The notes under the pieces: generated by a model
Databases searched by the model: none
The model's input: only the letters and a program-made list of their open reading frames with translations
What the model was told of the DNA's origin: nothing
Shown here: positions 45,143-53,955 of the stretch, one piece after another
How the letters are laid out: the number at the start of each line of letters is the position of its first letter
Position numbering within the stretch: the stretch's first letter is position 1
DNA from: Pedobacter sp. ISL-64
GTDB taxonomy: Bacteria > Bacteroidota > Bacteroidia > Sphingobacteriales > Sphingobacteriaceae
Reading direction: 5' to 3'
Length of the DNA: 64,000 bases
Assembly: GCF_018613605.1 (NCBI RefSeq)
Contig: NZ_JAGGPU010000015.1
Location: 1-64,000, forward strand
Program-made: the position numbers and the translations under genes

Positions 45143-46021
45143 ATGAAACCGATTTTTGCCAAAATACTTGACGGAAAAGTAAATGATGTTTACGGCATAA
45201 AGATTGTAAACGCGCCTTACTTTTCTACCGAATTCCATTTTCACGAAGAATGCCAGCTCACCTATAATGTTGAGAGTGAAGGGCGTCGCATGATCGGTGA
45301 TAGTATTGAAGATTTTAATAACGAAGACATGATTTTTGTAGGCGCTAATTTGCCTCATGTATGGCACAATAGCCAGCAATATTTTAGCGGTTCGACACCA
45401 AATATTCATGCACATTCGATTTCGCTTTTTCTCCATCCCGAAAAAATACTGGATATTTTTCATGAGCCAGAAAATATCCAGAAGCTTAAAAATTTTTTCC
45501 AACTGGCTAAACGTGGAATGAAATTCAACTTTTCGGCCAGAAAGGAAATAAAACCTTTGTTGTTAAAAATTGCTCAGGCAACAGAAGAAATAACGCGTTT
45601 AATAGGGGTGCTCGAAATTTTAAACCTGCTTTGTCAAAATAAAGATTATGTGTTACTGGCGAGCCCGGGTTATACCAATAACTATCAGTTAAAAGATAAT
45701 GATAGGATGGACAAAATTTTGAAATATGTTTTTGATAATTTTAATAAAGAGATATTGTTGGTAGATGCTGCCGAGATGACCAATATGAACAAACAGGCTT
45801 TTTGCAGATATTTTAAGAACCGTACACAGAAAACTTTTGTCACTTTTGTTAATGAAGTAAGAATTGGGCATGCCTGTAAATTAATTGCCGAAAGTGATCA
45901 CCAGATAAGTGAAATGGCTTATATATGTGGTTTTAACAGTCTTTCTAACTTTAACAAATTTTTTAAGCTCGCAAAAGGCGTTACTCCAAAAGAATATAAA
46001 AAAATATTGTTTGCAGATTGA
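45143..46021 (+). CDS. AraC family transcriptional regulator
   Basis: The 292-residue protein has an N-terminal cupin-like sensor (FSTEFHFHEECQLTYNVESEG; about 20-110) and a C-terminal double helix-turn-helix (about 190-290: ILLVDAAEMTNMNKQAFCRYFK and ISEMAYICGFNSLSNFNKFFKLAKGVTPKEY). It is divergent from the fucose operon and is presumably its activator, with a sugar such as L-fucose as effector. That ligand is inferred from context. Confidence 0.88.
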   Translation: MKPIFAKILDGKVNDVYGIKIVNAPYFSTEFHFHEECQLTYNVESEGRRMIGDSIEDFNNEDMIFVGANLPHVWHNSQQYFSGSTPNIHAHSISLFLHPEKILDIFHEPENIQKLKNFFQLAKRGMKFNFSARKEIKPLLLKIAQATEEITRLIGVLEILNLLCQNKDYVLLASPGYTNNYQLKDNDRMDKILKYVFDNFNKEILLVDAAEMTNMNKQAFCRYFKNRTQKTFVTFVNEVRIGHACKLIAESDHQISEMAYICGFNSLSNFNKFFKLAKGVTPKEYKKILFAD

Positions 46022-46096
46022 TGAGGTAAAAAATTACTGAATGAAGAATGTTCTTTTAAAAGACTTCCTTTAAACAGACTAATCTTTACTAAATCC

Positions 46097-46104
46097 TATA
46101 TTTG
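46097..46104 (+). promoter_or_regulatory. -7 promoter core 4 bases before a start codon
   Basis: TATATTTG matches TAnnTTTG exactly, and only four bases separate it from the ATG at 46109. The transcript would therefore be leaderless or nearly so. The -33 element is weak. Confidence 0.5.
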
Positions 46105-46108
46105 CAAC

Positions 46109-46912
46109 ATGCAAAAGTCCTTTATCGATCAAATGGGCCGGGAAATTTTCATCAATTTTCCACCTAAACGGATTATTTCTGTCGTGCCCTCACAAACAGA
46201 ATTGTTATTTGATTTGGGATTGGATAAGGAAATTATCGGATTGACCAAATTTTGTATCCATCCGATAGAAAAATTTGCAGAAAGAACCAAGGTTGGTGGA
46301 ACAAAAAAGCTTAACATCGATTTAATCAAAGATTTAAAACCCGATTTGATTATTGGCAACAAAGAAGAGAATACGCAAAGTGATATAGAGGAGCTCGCAG
46401 CAGATTTTCCGGTTTGGATGAGCGATATTTTTACTTTGGATGATGCGATGAAAACCATTGGGCAGATAGGGGAGCTTGTGGATCGTGAGCCAGAAGCTAG
46501 TTACCTTAACCATTTAATTTCTGCTGGATTTAATGATCTGAAAACACTTGCACTTCAACAGCATATTAATAAAAAGATTGCCTATCTCATTTGGCGCAAG
46601 CCCTACATGGCTGCTGGGAAAAATACATTTATTGATGATATTCTGCTGATTAATGGCATGATGAATGTGATTACGCAAGAACGTTATCCATCGGTTACAC
46701 TAGAGGAATTGAAAACTTTAAATTGCGAACTGATCCTACTGTCGTCCGAGCCCTATCCTTTTGGAGAAAAACACATTGAAGAAATACAAGCGGCCATTCC
46801 TGAAGCAAAAATTATACTGGTAGACGGAGAAATGTTTAGCTGGTATGGAAGCAGATTGGTTAAAGCCGTGCAATACTTTTTTGAGTTTCAGAAGCAAATT
46901 ATTAGCTTTTAA
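46109..46912 (+). CDS. BtuF-like helical-backbone metal receptor without signal peptide
   Basis: The 267-residue protein belongs to the ABC substrate-binding family for cobalamin or siderophores (RIISVVPSQTELLFDLGLDKEIIGLTKFCIHP, VGGTKKLNIDLIKDLKPDLIIGNKEEN, IWRKPYMAAGKNTFIDDIL). It starts directly with QKSFIDQMGREI, with no signal peptide or lipobox, so a cytoplasmic location is expected. No permease or ATPase of a BtuCD system is adjacent. Such orphan, signal-less members occur in Bacteroidota; their role is not known to me. Confidence 0.82.
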   Translation: MQKSFIDQMGREIFINFPPKRIISVVPSQTELLFDLGLDKEIIGLTKFCIHPIEKFAERTKVGGTKKLNIDLIKDLKPDLIIGNKEENTQSDIEELAADFPVWMSDIFTLDDAMKTIGQIGELVDREPEASYLNHLISAGFNDLKTLALQQHINKKIAYLIWRKPYMAAGKNTFIDDILLINGMMNVITQERYPSVTLEELKTLNCELILLSSEPYPFGEKHIEEIQAAIPEAKIILVDGEMFSWYGSRLVKAVQYFFEFQKQIISF

Positions 46913-46989
46913 AGGCAAATTTTCATAATTTGTAGCATACCGTTAAGTTATCCCGTTATCATACCATTACAATAAAAAATCATAATTCG

Positions 46990-47292
46990 ATGAAAAAAGT
47001 ATTAATACTATCCCTGTTCGTGGCTGTAATTTCCAGTTGCAGTTCAATGAAAAACGGAGGAAACTCAACTACAGTTACTGCAAGTGGAACAATTGAAAAA
47101 TTAGGCATGACTACGTTTCAGTACGGTACACATTTATTAAAAGCCGACAATAAAACTTATGCCTTAAAAAGTGCAAGTATAAATCTAGATACCTATTTAG
47201 ATAAGAAGGTTACTATAAAAGGGAAAAAGGTTTCTGGCTATCCATTAGAAGGCGGACCTGAATTTATCGATGTAACGCTAGTGAAGTTTTAG
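46990..47292 (+). CDS. Small hypothetical lipoprotein
   Basis: The 100-residue protein has a short signal and a lipobox (ISSC), a Ser/Thr-rich linker, then a small beta domain (ASGTIEKLGMTTFQYGTHLLKADNKTYALKS, KKVTIKGKKVSGYPLEGGPEFIDVTLVKF). The pattern suggests an OB-like barrel. No specific function can be assigned. It stands alone between the receptor gene and tRNA-Leu. Confidence 0.78.
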   Translation: MKKVLILSLFVAVISSCSSMKNGGNSTTVTASGTIEKLGMTTFQYGTHLLKADNKTYALKSASINLDTYLDKKVTIKGKKVSGYPLEGGPEFIDVTLVKF

Positions 47293-47527
47293 TAGCTAAG
47301 ATCCTAATTATTCTCTTCACAGATGCGTCCTGCTGAACTTGTTTCAGCATCTATCTATGTTAATCATTTTTAATAAGATCCAGAAACAAGTTCAGGATGT
47401 CGACCCTTTTAAGTAATATATCAAAATGGAGGGTAATAATTCTAAATATTTTATTGAATTTTTCTCGTTCAGCCTTAATGACTTAGCTTTTCTGATTAAA
47501 AATATTTAACAATTTCGTGCATATATT

Positions 47528-47557
47528 TTTGATTATTCAATCTAGTTCCTATCTTTG
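47528..47557 (+). promoter_or_regulatory. Promoter of tRNA-Leu
   Basis: TTTG at 47528-47531 and TATCTTTG at 47550-47557 are 18 bases apart, a near-ideal Bacteroidota -33/-7 pair, 22 bases upstream of the tRNA. The spacer before it (47293-47527) has a dyad with GAACTTGTTTCAGCATCT and its inverse. Confidence 0.8.
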
Positions 47558-47579
47558 CAATCCAAAATAAATCCTAATT

Positions 47580-47661
47580 GCGGATGTGGCGTAATTGGTA
47601 GCCGCACCAGACTTAGGATCTGGCGCTTCACGGCGTGGGGGTTCGAGTCCCTTCATCCGCA
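47580..47661 (+). tRNA. tRNA-Leu (anticodon UAG)
   Basis: The acceptor arms GCGGATG and CATCCGC pair. The anticodon stem CCAGA/TCTGG encloses the loop CTTAGGA with anticodon TAG. A long variable arm (CGCTTCACGGCG) marks a class II tRNA, and the T-arm has GTTCGAGTC. The discriminator base is A at 47661, and CCA is not encoded. Confidence 0.95.
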
Positions 47662-47673
47662 CTACAAATGAAG

Positions 47674-47706
47674 CCGTTCCGATATTAATCGGAACGGTTT
47701 TGTTTT
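47674..47706 (+). terminator. Terminator after tRNA-Leu
   Basis: CCGTTCCGAT and ATCGGAACGG form a perfect 10-bp stem with a 4-base loop, followed by TTTTGTTTTTT. Confidence 0.9.
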
Positions 47707-47827
47707 TTAAAACATTGATTAAATAAAAATTGATGTGCTGTGCCGGTTGTGGCGATATATGGTTTCTTCCCAAATCTCATATCTCATATCTCCCGTCTAA
47801 AGCACATCTTACTATATCTCAGAAAAA

Positions 47828-49180
47828 ATGAATATTACACAGGAAAAAACCGGCAACTTAAATGCTGTTGTAAAAATCAAAATCGCACCTGCTGATTACA
47901 CTGGAAAAGTAGAGAAAGCCATTAAAGATCAAGCTAAAAAAGCACAATTACCTGGTTTCCGTAAAGGAATGGTTCCTGCTGCCCACATTAAAAAAATGTA
48001 TGGTAAAAGTATCTTGGTAGAAGAGGTTAACAACTTGTTAAACGATACTTTATCTAACTATATCGCGGAGCAAAAATTAGAAATTTTAGGTCAACCACTT
48101 CCTAAAATGGATGATGAACGCGAATTTAAATGGGATAATACAGATGATTTTGAATTTGATTATGAGTTAGGTTTAGCACCTGCTTTTGATGTAAATCTTT
48201 CATCTAAAGATAAATTTACCGAATACGTAATTAAAGCTGATAAAGAAACTTTAGAAAGCCGTATCAAAAATATCCGTCGTAGCTATGGTAAAATGACTAA
48301 TCCTGAGGTTTCGGCTGATGATGATGTACTTTACACCGAATTAACTCAGGTAGCTGCAGATGGTACTGCTGTTGAAGGTGGTATCACCAGTACTGCAACT
48401 ATTCGTTTAGATCAGATTAAAGATAAAAAAATCCTTAAATCGTTAATCGGTTTAAAGAAAGATGATGAAGTAACCATAGATATCCAAAAAGCATTAGAAG
48501 ATGCTGCGGTAATTGCTAAAGCTTTAAATATTTCGGAAGAAGAAGCTGCTGAGTTGAAAGCAAACTTTAAACTTCACGTTAAAAACGTTAACCGCTTAGA
48601 AGAGTCAGACTTAAATCAAGAGTTTTTTGATAAATTATTTGGTGAAGGTACTGTAACTGACGAAGCTGGTTTCAGAGCAAAAATTACTGAAGAAGTAGAA
48701 GGTATGTTTAAACAAGATGCTGAACGTAAATTATCTAACGATATTTATGAAGCACTTTTAACTAAACACAATTTCGAATTGCCTGATGAATTTTTACGTC
48801 GCTGGTTAAAGGCTACAAACGAAAAATTAACCGACGAAGAGTTGGCAGAAGGTTATGATGATTTTGCTAAAAACCTTAAATGGACTTTAATCGAAAACAA
48901 AATCATTAAAGATAACAGCATCGAAATTAAATATGAGGATGTAGTTCAGGCAGCTAAAGCTAAATTAGATGCTCAATTTAGAATGTATAGCCCAAGCCCA
49001 CTACCTGAAGATCAATTGGCTCAATATGCCGTTCAGTTCTTACAGGAAAAAGAAAATGCTAACCGCGTTTTTGAAGAGGTAAAAGCTTTAAAAACTTTCG
49101 AGCAGATCAAATCTGTAGTTACTTTAGAGCAAAAAGATATCGACTACGATAAATTTATCGCGTTAGATAAAAAAGCATAA
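47828..49180 (+). CDS. tig: Trigger factor
   Basis: This is a ribosome-bound chaperone for nascent chains. The 450-residue protein has the ribosome-binding loop motif GFRKGMVPAAHIKKMYG near residue 45, a diverged middle region in place of a clear FKBP domain, and a long helical C-terminal chaperone part (about 255-450). The position upstream of clpP and clpX is the classical order. A spacer of ATATCTC words precedes it. Confidence 0.93.
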   Translation: MNITQEKTGNLNAVVKIKIAPADYTGKVEKAIKDQAKKAQLPGFRKGMVPAAHIKKMYGKSILVEEVNNLLNDTLSNYIAEQKLEILGQPLPKMDDEREFKWDNTDDFEFDYELGLAPAFDVNLSSKDKFTEYVIKADKETLESRIKNIRRSYGKMTNPEVSADDDVLYTELTQVAADGTAVEGGITSTATIRLDQIKDKKILKSLIGLKKDDEVTIDIQKALEDAAVIAKALNISEEEAAELKANFKLHVKNVNRLEESDLNQEFFDKLFGEGTVTDEAGFRAKITEEVEGMFKQDAERKLSNDIYEALLTKHNFELPDEFLRRWLKATNEKLTDEELAEGYDDFAKNLKWTLIENKIIKDNSIEIKYEDVVQAAKAKLDAQFRMYSPSPLPEDQLAQYAVQFLQEKENANRVFEEVKALKTFEQIKSVVTLEQKDIDYDKFIALDKKA

Positions 49181-49232
49181 TATTTTTAATGTCATGATAT
49201 AAAATCTTATTTTGGTTTATAACAAAGTTTGA

Positions 49233-49500
49233 TTTCAAGACTTGCTAATTTGGCAGAACGCCGTAGTTGTAAGTAATAATTGATTGATATTTCTGAGAAA
49301 TCAGAAGAAATAAAAGAATTTAGATTCGCAGAGCAGCTTCGAGGGGCTGCTCTTATCGTATCTAATAATATTGCAGAAGGTTCTAGTTCCAATGCTACAG
49401 CCGATTTATGATGGTTTTTTACTTTGCACATTGGTTTTTTTTTGAGAATATTATATTCTTTAGATCTTAAATTTAAGATTACCAGTTTCTGACAAGGATT
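49233..49500 (+). pseudogene. Decayed four-helix-bundle (23S rRNA-IVP/S23-like) gene
   Basis: Translation of the plus strand gives FQDLLIWQNAVVV, then a frame change near 49285, then IDISEKSEEIKEFRFAEQLR and AALIVSNNIAEGSSS, then a TGA at 49409. These segments match the usual order of the small four-helix-bundle family (DL-x-WQ...RRA-x-SIxxNIAEG). There is no intact frame or start, so it is a remnant. The surrounding 537-base gap between tig and clpP holds nothing else recognisable. Confidence 0.65.
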
Positions 49501-49717
49501 TGGCAGAAGATCTGGATATTTAGCTAGGGTAATTTCAGTTTTTTCTAAAAAGTTGAAATAGGGAGCGTGCTATATTGTCATAGATTTTGATATGGTATAC
49601 TCTTTGTCTAACCAGTACATAATTGAAATATTATTTATATTTTGGTTTTTTATTATTCACGAAACGATGGGGAACAGGAGCTCAAAACTCTATGCCCTCT
49701 GCTAAAAAACTCACATA

Positions 49718-50425
49718 ATGAACATAGATTCACAAGAATTCAGAAAATTTGCCGTTAAACATCAGGGTATTGGCGGTTTACATGTAGATAAATTCATTGC
49801 ACAGGCTAACCTTTCGCCACAATCGATGACACCATATATTATAGAAGAACGCCAAATGAACGTAGCTCAGATGGACGTTTTTTCAAGATTAATGATGGAC
49901 CGTATCATCTTTTTAGGAGATGCGATTTATGATCAGAATGCAAATATCATTCAGGCGCAGTTGTTGTTTTTACAATCGACAGATGCTGATAGAGATATTC
50001 AGATCTATATTAACTCTCCAGGAGGTTCAGTATATGCTGGTTTAGGTATTTATGATACTATGCAGTATATTCAGCCTGATGTAGCTACAATCTGTACAGG
50101 AATGGCTGCGTCAATGGGTGCTGTTTTATTGGTTGCTGGTGCAGAAGGTAAACGCTCTGCTTTACCACACTCAAGAGTAATGATCCACCAACCATCAGGA
50201 GGTGCACAAGGTGTAGCATCTGATATGGAGATCAACTTGAGAGAGATGTTGAAATTGAAAAAAGAATTATACGATATCATTTCTGAGCACTCTGGTCAAA
50301 CATATGATTGGGTAGAGAAAGCTTCAGATCGTGATTACTGGATGAGTGCTGAAGAAGCCAAAGGGTTTGGTATGATTGATGAAGTGTTATCGAGAAACGC
50401 AAGAAAAAATGGCGAAACAAAATAA
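49718..50425 (+). CDS. clpP: ATP-dependent Clp protease proteolytic subunit
   Basis: This is the serine protease that forms the tetradecameric ClpXP core. The 235 residues include the oxyanion strand INSPGGSVYAG, catalytic S132 in GMAASMGAVL, H157 in MIHQPSGG and the Asp region SDRDYWMS. The N-terminus is about 40 residues longer than in E. coli ClpP, possibly a propeptide. The next gene, clpX, starts 17 bases before the stop. Confidence 0.95.
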   Translation: MNIDSQEFRKFAVKHQGIGGLHVDKFIAQANLSPQSMTPYIIEERQMNVAQMDVFSRLMMDRIIFLGDAIYDQNANIIQAQLLFLQSTDADRDIQIYINSPGGSVYAGLGIYDTMQYIQPDVATICTGMAASMGAVLLVAGAEGKRSALPHSRVMIHQPSGGAQGVASDMEINLREMLKLKKELYDIISEHSGQTYDWVEKASDRDYWMSAEEAKGFGMIDEVLSRNARKNGETK

Positions 50426-51647
50426 AGAATCCCGTTGCTCATTCTGCCATTCTGGCAAGCATGAAACTTTAATGTTAATTGAAGGTATGGATGCATTTAT
50501 CTGTGATAAGTGTGTAACCCAGGCCAATCAATTGCTTGCACAAGAATTAGGAACCAAAGGGACAAAAAATATTCAAGAGGCGATTAATTTATTAAAGCCT
50601 CTTGAAATTAAACAACACATTGATCAGTATGTTATTGGTCAGGATGATGCTAAAAAAGTGCTGTCGGTTGCTGTTTACAATCACTATAAACGTTTAAATC
50701 AAAAAATTGATAAAGACGAGATCGAGATCGAAAAATCTAATATCATGTTGGTTGGTGAAACCGGAACTGGTAAAACACTTTTAGCGAAAACGATTGCCAA
50801 AATTTTGCATGTGCCTTTCTGTATCTGTGATGCAACTGTTTTAACCGAAGCGGGTTATGTAGGTGAAGATGTTGAGAGTATTTTAACGCGTTTGCTTCAG
50901 GCTGCGGATTATGATGTAACTGCTGCAGAACGTGGTATTGTTTATATTGATGAAGTAGATAAAGTTGCGCGTAAAAGCGATAATCCATCTATTACCCGTG
51001 ATGTATCAGGAGAAGGCGTTCAGCAGGCTTTGTTGAAAATTTTGGAGGGTACGGTTGTAAATGTGCCACCTCAGGGCGGACGTAAACATCCAGATCAAAA
51101 AATGATCCCGGTAAACACAAATAATATTTTGTTTATCTGCGGTGGAGCATTCGATGGTATTGAACGCAAAATTGCCAACCGTTTGCGCACGCAGGCTGTA
51201 GGTTACAGAGTAAAGAAAGATGAGACAGTTTTAGATCTTAAAAATCTTTATAAGTATATTACACCTCAGGATTTAAAATCCTTCGGATTAATTCCAGAAT
51301 TAATTGGTCGTATACCAGTTCTTTCTCACTTAAATCCATTGGATAAGGAATCTTTAAGAAACATTTTAACGGCACCTAAAAACTCATTAATTAAGCAATA
51401 TGTTAAGCTTTTTGCTTACGAAGATGTTAAATTAACTTTTGATGATGAAGTTTTGAATTTTATTGTGGATAAAGCAATGGAATATAAATTGGGCGCCCGT
51501 GGGTTAAGATCGATCTGCGAAGCGATTATGTTGGATGCGATGTTTGATACGCCAACGCAGACGGATGTCAAGGAATTGCACATCAATCTCGATTATGCGA
51601 TAGAAAAATTTGAAAAGGCCGACTTTAAAAAGTTGCAGGCCGCATAA
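50409..51647 (+). CDS. clpX: ATP-dependent Clp protease ATPase subunit ClpX
   Basis: This AAA+ unfoldase feeds substrates to ClpP. The 412 residues begin with a C4 zinc finger (CSFCHSGKHE...CDKCV), then Walker A GETGTGKT, Walker B IVYIDEVDK, sensor and RPGL-type pore regions, and the IGF-like ClpP contact area. ATG 50409 (MAKQNKESRCSFC) is chosen over the in-frame ATG at 50376, because the earlier residues would be read from within clpP and do not match the family. Confidence 0.95.
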   Translation: MAKQNKESRCSFCHSGKHETLMLIEGMDAFICDKCVTQANQLLAQELGTKGTKNIQEAINLLKPLEIKQHIDQYVIGQDDAKKVLSVAVYNHYKRLNQKIDKDEIEIEKSNIMLVGETGTGKTLLAKTIAKILHVPFCICDATVLTEAGYVGEDVESILTRLLQAADYDVTAAERGIVYIDEVDKVARKSDNPSITRDVSGEGVQQALLKILEGTVVNVPPQGGRKHPDQKMIPVNTNNILFICGGAFDGIERKIANRLRTQAVGYRVKKDETVLDLKNLYKYITPQDLKSFGLIPELIGRIPVLSHLNPLDKESLRNILTAPKNSLIKQYVKLFAYEDVKLTFDDEVLNFIVDKAMEYKLGARGLRSICEAIMLDAMFDTPTQTDVKELHINLDYAIEKFEKADFKKLQAA

Positions 51648-51742
51648 AAATTCAAATCCTCTCGCCGAAAGCGAGGGGATTTTTTTTAATACAGTATTTG
51701 TTAACGCTGAGCGCCAAGCGCCATGCTCAAAACTAAAAGAAT

Positions 51743-52606
51743 ATGAACGAAGAAAAAGACGTAAAAAAAGACGAGGAAATAGTAGAGAAGTCAAAAAAAG
51801 TAAAAGAAGTAGAAACTCCTGTTAAATCGGGATTAAAATCGAAAGATGAAATTGTTAAAAATTGGCTGCCCCGTTATACTGGCAGGCCGTTAGATCAGTT
51901 TGGCGATTATATTCTGCTGACCAATTTCAGTAAGTATGTAACCATGTTTTCGGAGTGGAATGATAATGCACCGGTTATGGGTTTAGATAAGCCTATGCAA
52001 AGTGTTACCGCAAATGGTATTACGATTATCAACTTTGGTATGGGAAGCCCCTTGGCAGCAACCATGATGGATTTATTAACGGCCATTAAACCTAAGGCTG
52101 TTTTGTTTTTAGGTAAATGTGGTGGTTTAAAGAAGAAGAACCAATTAGGCGATTTAATTTTGCCTATTGCCGCAATCAGGGGTGAAGGTACATCGAATGA
52201 TTACCTGCCGGCAGAAGTACCTGCATTGCCAGCATTCGCCTTGCAGAAAGCGATTTCTACAACCATACGCGATCATGGCAGGGATTATTGGACTGGAACC
52301 TGTTATACCACCAACCGGAGGGTTTGGGAGCACGATAAAGAGTTTAAAAAGTACTTGAAAACTTTAAGGGCGATGGCAGTAGATATGGAAACAGCTACGA
52401 TTTTTACTACGGCCTTTGCCAATAAAATCCCAGCAGGCGCGTTACTATTAGTTTCCGATCAACCGATGATACCAGAAGGTGTTAAAACTGCCGAAAGCGA
52501 TAGTACTGTAACCGAGAAATACGTAGAAACACATTTAAGAATTGGTATCGACTCATTAAAGCAATTAATCAATAACGGATTAACCGTAAAACACTTGTTG
52601 TTTTAA
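51743..52606 (+). CDS. AMP nucleosidase
   Basis: The 287-residue enzyme of the phosphorylase/nucleosidase superfamily is the Bacteroidota-type AMP nucleosidase that splits AMP into adenine and ribose-5-phosphate. Motifs seen are INFGMGSPLAATMMDLL, LFLGKCGGLKK, AIRGEGTSNDYLPAEVPAL and AVDMETATIF with the substrate-binding Met-Glu. The first 40 residues are a Lys/Glu-rich tail with no family match. Some homologues are annotated as MTA/SAH or inosine nucleosidases. Confidence 0.85.
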   Translation: MNEEKDVKKDEEIVEKSKKVKEVETPVKSGLKSKDEIVKNWLPRYTGRPLDQFGDYILLTNFSKYVTMFSEWNDNAPVMGLDKPMQSVTANGITIINFGMGSPLAATMMDLLTAIKPKAVLFLGKCGGLKKKNQLGDLILPIAAIRGEGTSNDYLPAEVPALPAFALQKAISTTIRDHGRDYWTGTCYTTNRRVWEHDKEFKKYLKTLRAMAVDMETATIFTTAFANKIPAGALLLVSDQPMIPEGVKTAESDSTVTEKYVETHLRIGIDSLKQLINNGLTVKHLLF

Positions 52607-52619
52607 CATAAATCAAGTA

Positions 52620-52805
52620 GAGGTATCGTCATCCTGAACTTGTTTCAGGATCTTTTCGGCTTAAATTATTAACAAGTTAGATGCTGAAATAAATTCAGCA
52701 TGACGGCTCAGGTTAAGGTAATCGTCATCCTGAACCTGTTTCAAAATCTTTTAATCTAAGGTTGAAGGATAAGATAGATGCTGATCCCAAAAATTCGGGA
52801 CAGCA
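52620..52805. repeat. Tandem GTCATCCTGAAC words
   Basis: The spacer between convergent genes contains two direct GTCATCCTGAACYTGTTTCA words, with inverse words (TGAAATAAATTCAGCATGAC) between them. Related words lie at 47320-47405. These can form hairpins on either strand. Confidence 0.55.
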
Positions 52806-52810
52806 TGCCT

Positions 52811-53470
52811 TTAAACTGCGAATCCTGGTAGGTAGCCATGCAATACCAGGTCATCTTCGCTGTTGATGTTATAGTTGCATCGATTGTGCAAAAGTACAAT
52901 ACGATCGGAAATAGCTAAAATAGACTTGTAGTAATGATCGGTAATGATAAAACCTTTGTATGCTTTCATCCGATTGATATGGTCTTTCAATTCTTCGATC
53001 CACAATGGCGATAATTGCGAAAATGGCTCATCTAGAAGTATATATTGTGCATCGCTATAAATCATTAATAAACATTCTATAAACCTGCGTTCCCCACCAG
53101 ATAGGGTGCGAAATCTAGCCTTTAAATGATTGGCAATAACTTCAATTTGCTGTAATTCAGCTTGTCGGTTTTTGCAAAAGATATTAATGGCCTGAAAAAT
53201 ACTAATCTGGTTTGGAATAAAATTATCCTGAGGTAAATAAGATAGATTGTTTGATAAATAGCCTTTTTCATATACTTTATTATTTATATTAAGGTATTTG
53301 AAGTTCGCTTTTACACTTCCAAAAATGATCTTTAACATAGTTGATTTACCGGATCCATTCCTGCCCAATAGACCGACTACTTCACCAATTTTACAGTTAA
53401 GGTAAACGCTGCTTAATACTTCCCGATCTGCAAAAGATTGGTTAACACTGTCGATAAAAAGTCTTTGCAT
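52811..53470 (-). CDS. Small ABC transporter ATPase
   Basis: The 219-residue ATPase has Walker A GLLGRNGSGKST, signature LSGGERRFIECLLM and Walker B YILLDEPFSQL. The switch region is ITDHYY. It overlaps the preceding membrane-protein gene by 58 bases in another frame, which implies tight co-expression. No conventional permease is present nearby, so either the small membrane protein is the partner or the ATPase works elsewhere. Substrate unknown. Confidence 0.85.
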   Translation of the reverse strand: MQRLFIDSVNQSFADREVLSSVYLNCKIGEVVGLLGRNGSGKSTMLKIIFGSVKANFKYLNINNKVYEKGYLSNNLSYLPQDNFIPNQISIFQAINIFCKNRQAELQQIEVIANHLKARFRTLSGGERRFIECLLMIYSDAQYILLDEPFSQLSPLWIEELKDHINRMKAYKGFIITDHYYKSILAISDRIVLLHNRCNYNINSEDDLVLHGYLPGFAV

Positions 53471-53775
53471 ATAGATGAAATGATTAAGATTCCGATAAAA
53501 ACAATTAAATCATATAAAATCAGGTTTGTCATGATTTTTCTAAAGCCTATGCCCTGATTTTTGAAAAAGTATGCAGTAGATTGATAAAACATGAAATATA
53601 TGGCAACAGAAAATACCCAGCCAATAAGTTTGATGAATAAGGCAAAGGAGTAAATCCCTGGCTCTTTAAAGCCATTTAAAATGAAAAATACTGATATGAG
53701 CAAGCTGACCAGTACATTCCATGAAAAAATGGGTTTGTGTATAGTTAAAGATTTTTTGAGTACACCAATCGACAT
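53413..53775 (-). CDS. Small membrane protein, partner of the ABC ATPase
   Basis: The 120 residues contain three hydrophobic helices (about 20-35, 43-64 and 84-106). I do not recognise the family. The gene is immediately upstream of and overlapping the ATPase gene, which supports a functional pair. Since it is too small for a standard ABC permease, it could be a subunit of an unusual exporter or an immunity-type module. Confidence 0.65.
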   Translation of the reverse strand: MSIGVLKKSLTIHKPIFSWNVLVSLLISVFFILNGFKEPGIYSFALFIKLIGWVFSVAIYFMFYQSTAYFFKNQGIGFRKIMTNLILYDLIVFIGILIISSICKDFLSTVLTNLLQIGKY

Positions 53776-53902
53776 GACTTAAAGATATAAAATCATAACG
53801 ATAAACTTAGTTGTAACTAAACAAAAAAAAATGCCAGCGTGTAATCGTCATTTCGACAGTAGTGTTCCAAAGGAACTCCTTCGGAGGAGAAATATATAAA
53901 CA

Positions 53903-53936
53903 AAAAAAAGATCGGCCAATAGCCGATCTTTTTTTG
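53903..53936. terminator. Bidirectional terminator downstream of rpoD
   Basis: AGATCGGC and GCCGATCT form an 8-bp stem with a 5-base loop, flanked by A-runs on the left and T-runs on the right. It can therefore terminate the leftward sigma factor transcript and anything from the left. Confidence 0.85.
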
Positions 53937-53955
53937 TTTCAATGAACTTAATCTC

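Noticed and set aside
46022-46108. Cobalamin riboswitch upstream of the BtuF-like gene
   Set aside because: The region is too short, and no B12-box-like sequence was found.
47549-47773. Reverse-strand ORF of 74 codons across the tRNA gene
   Set aside because: Its core is the antisense translation of tRNA-Leu, a common spurious product.
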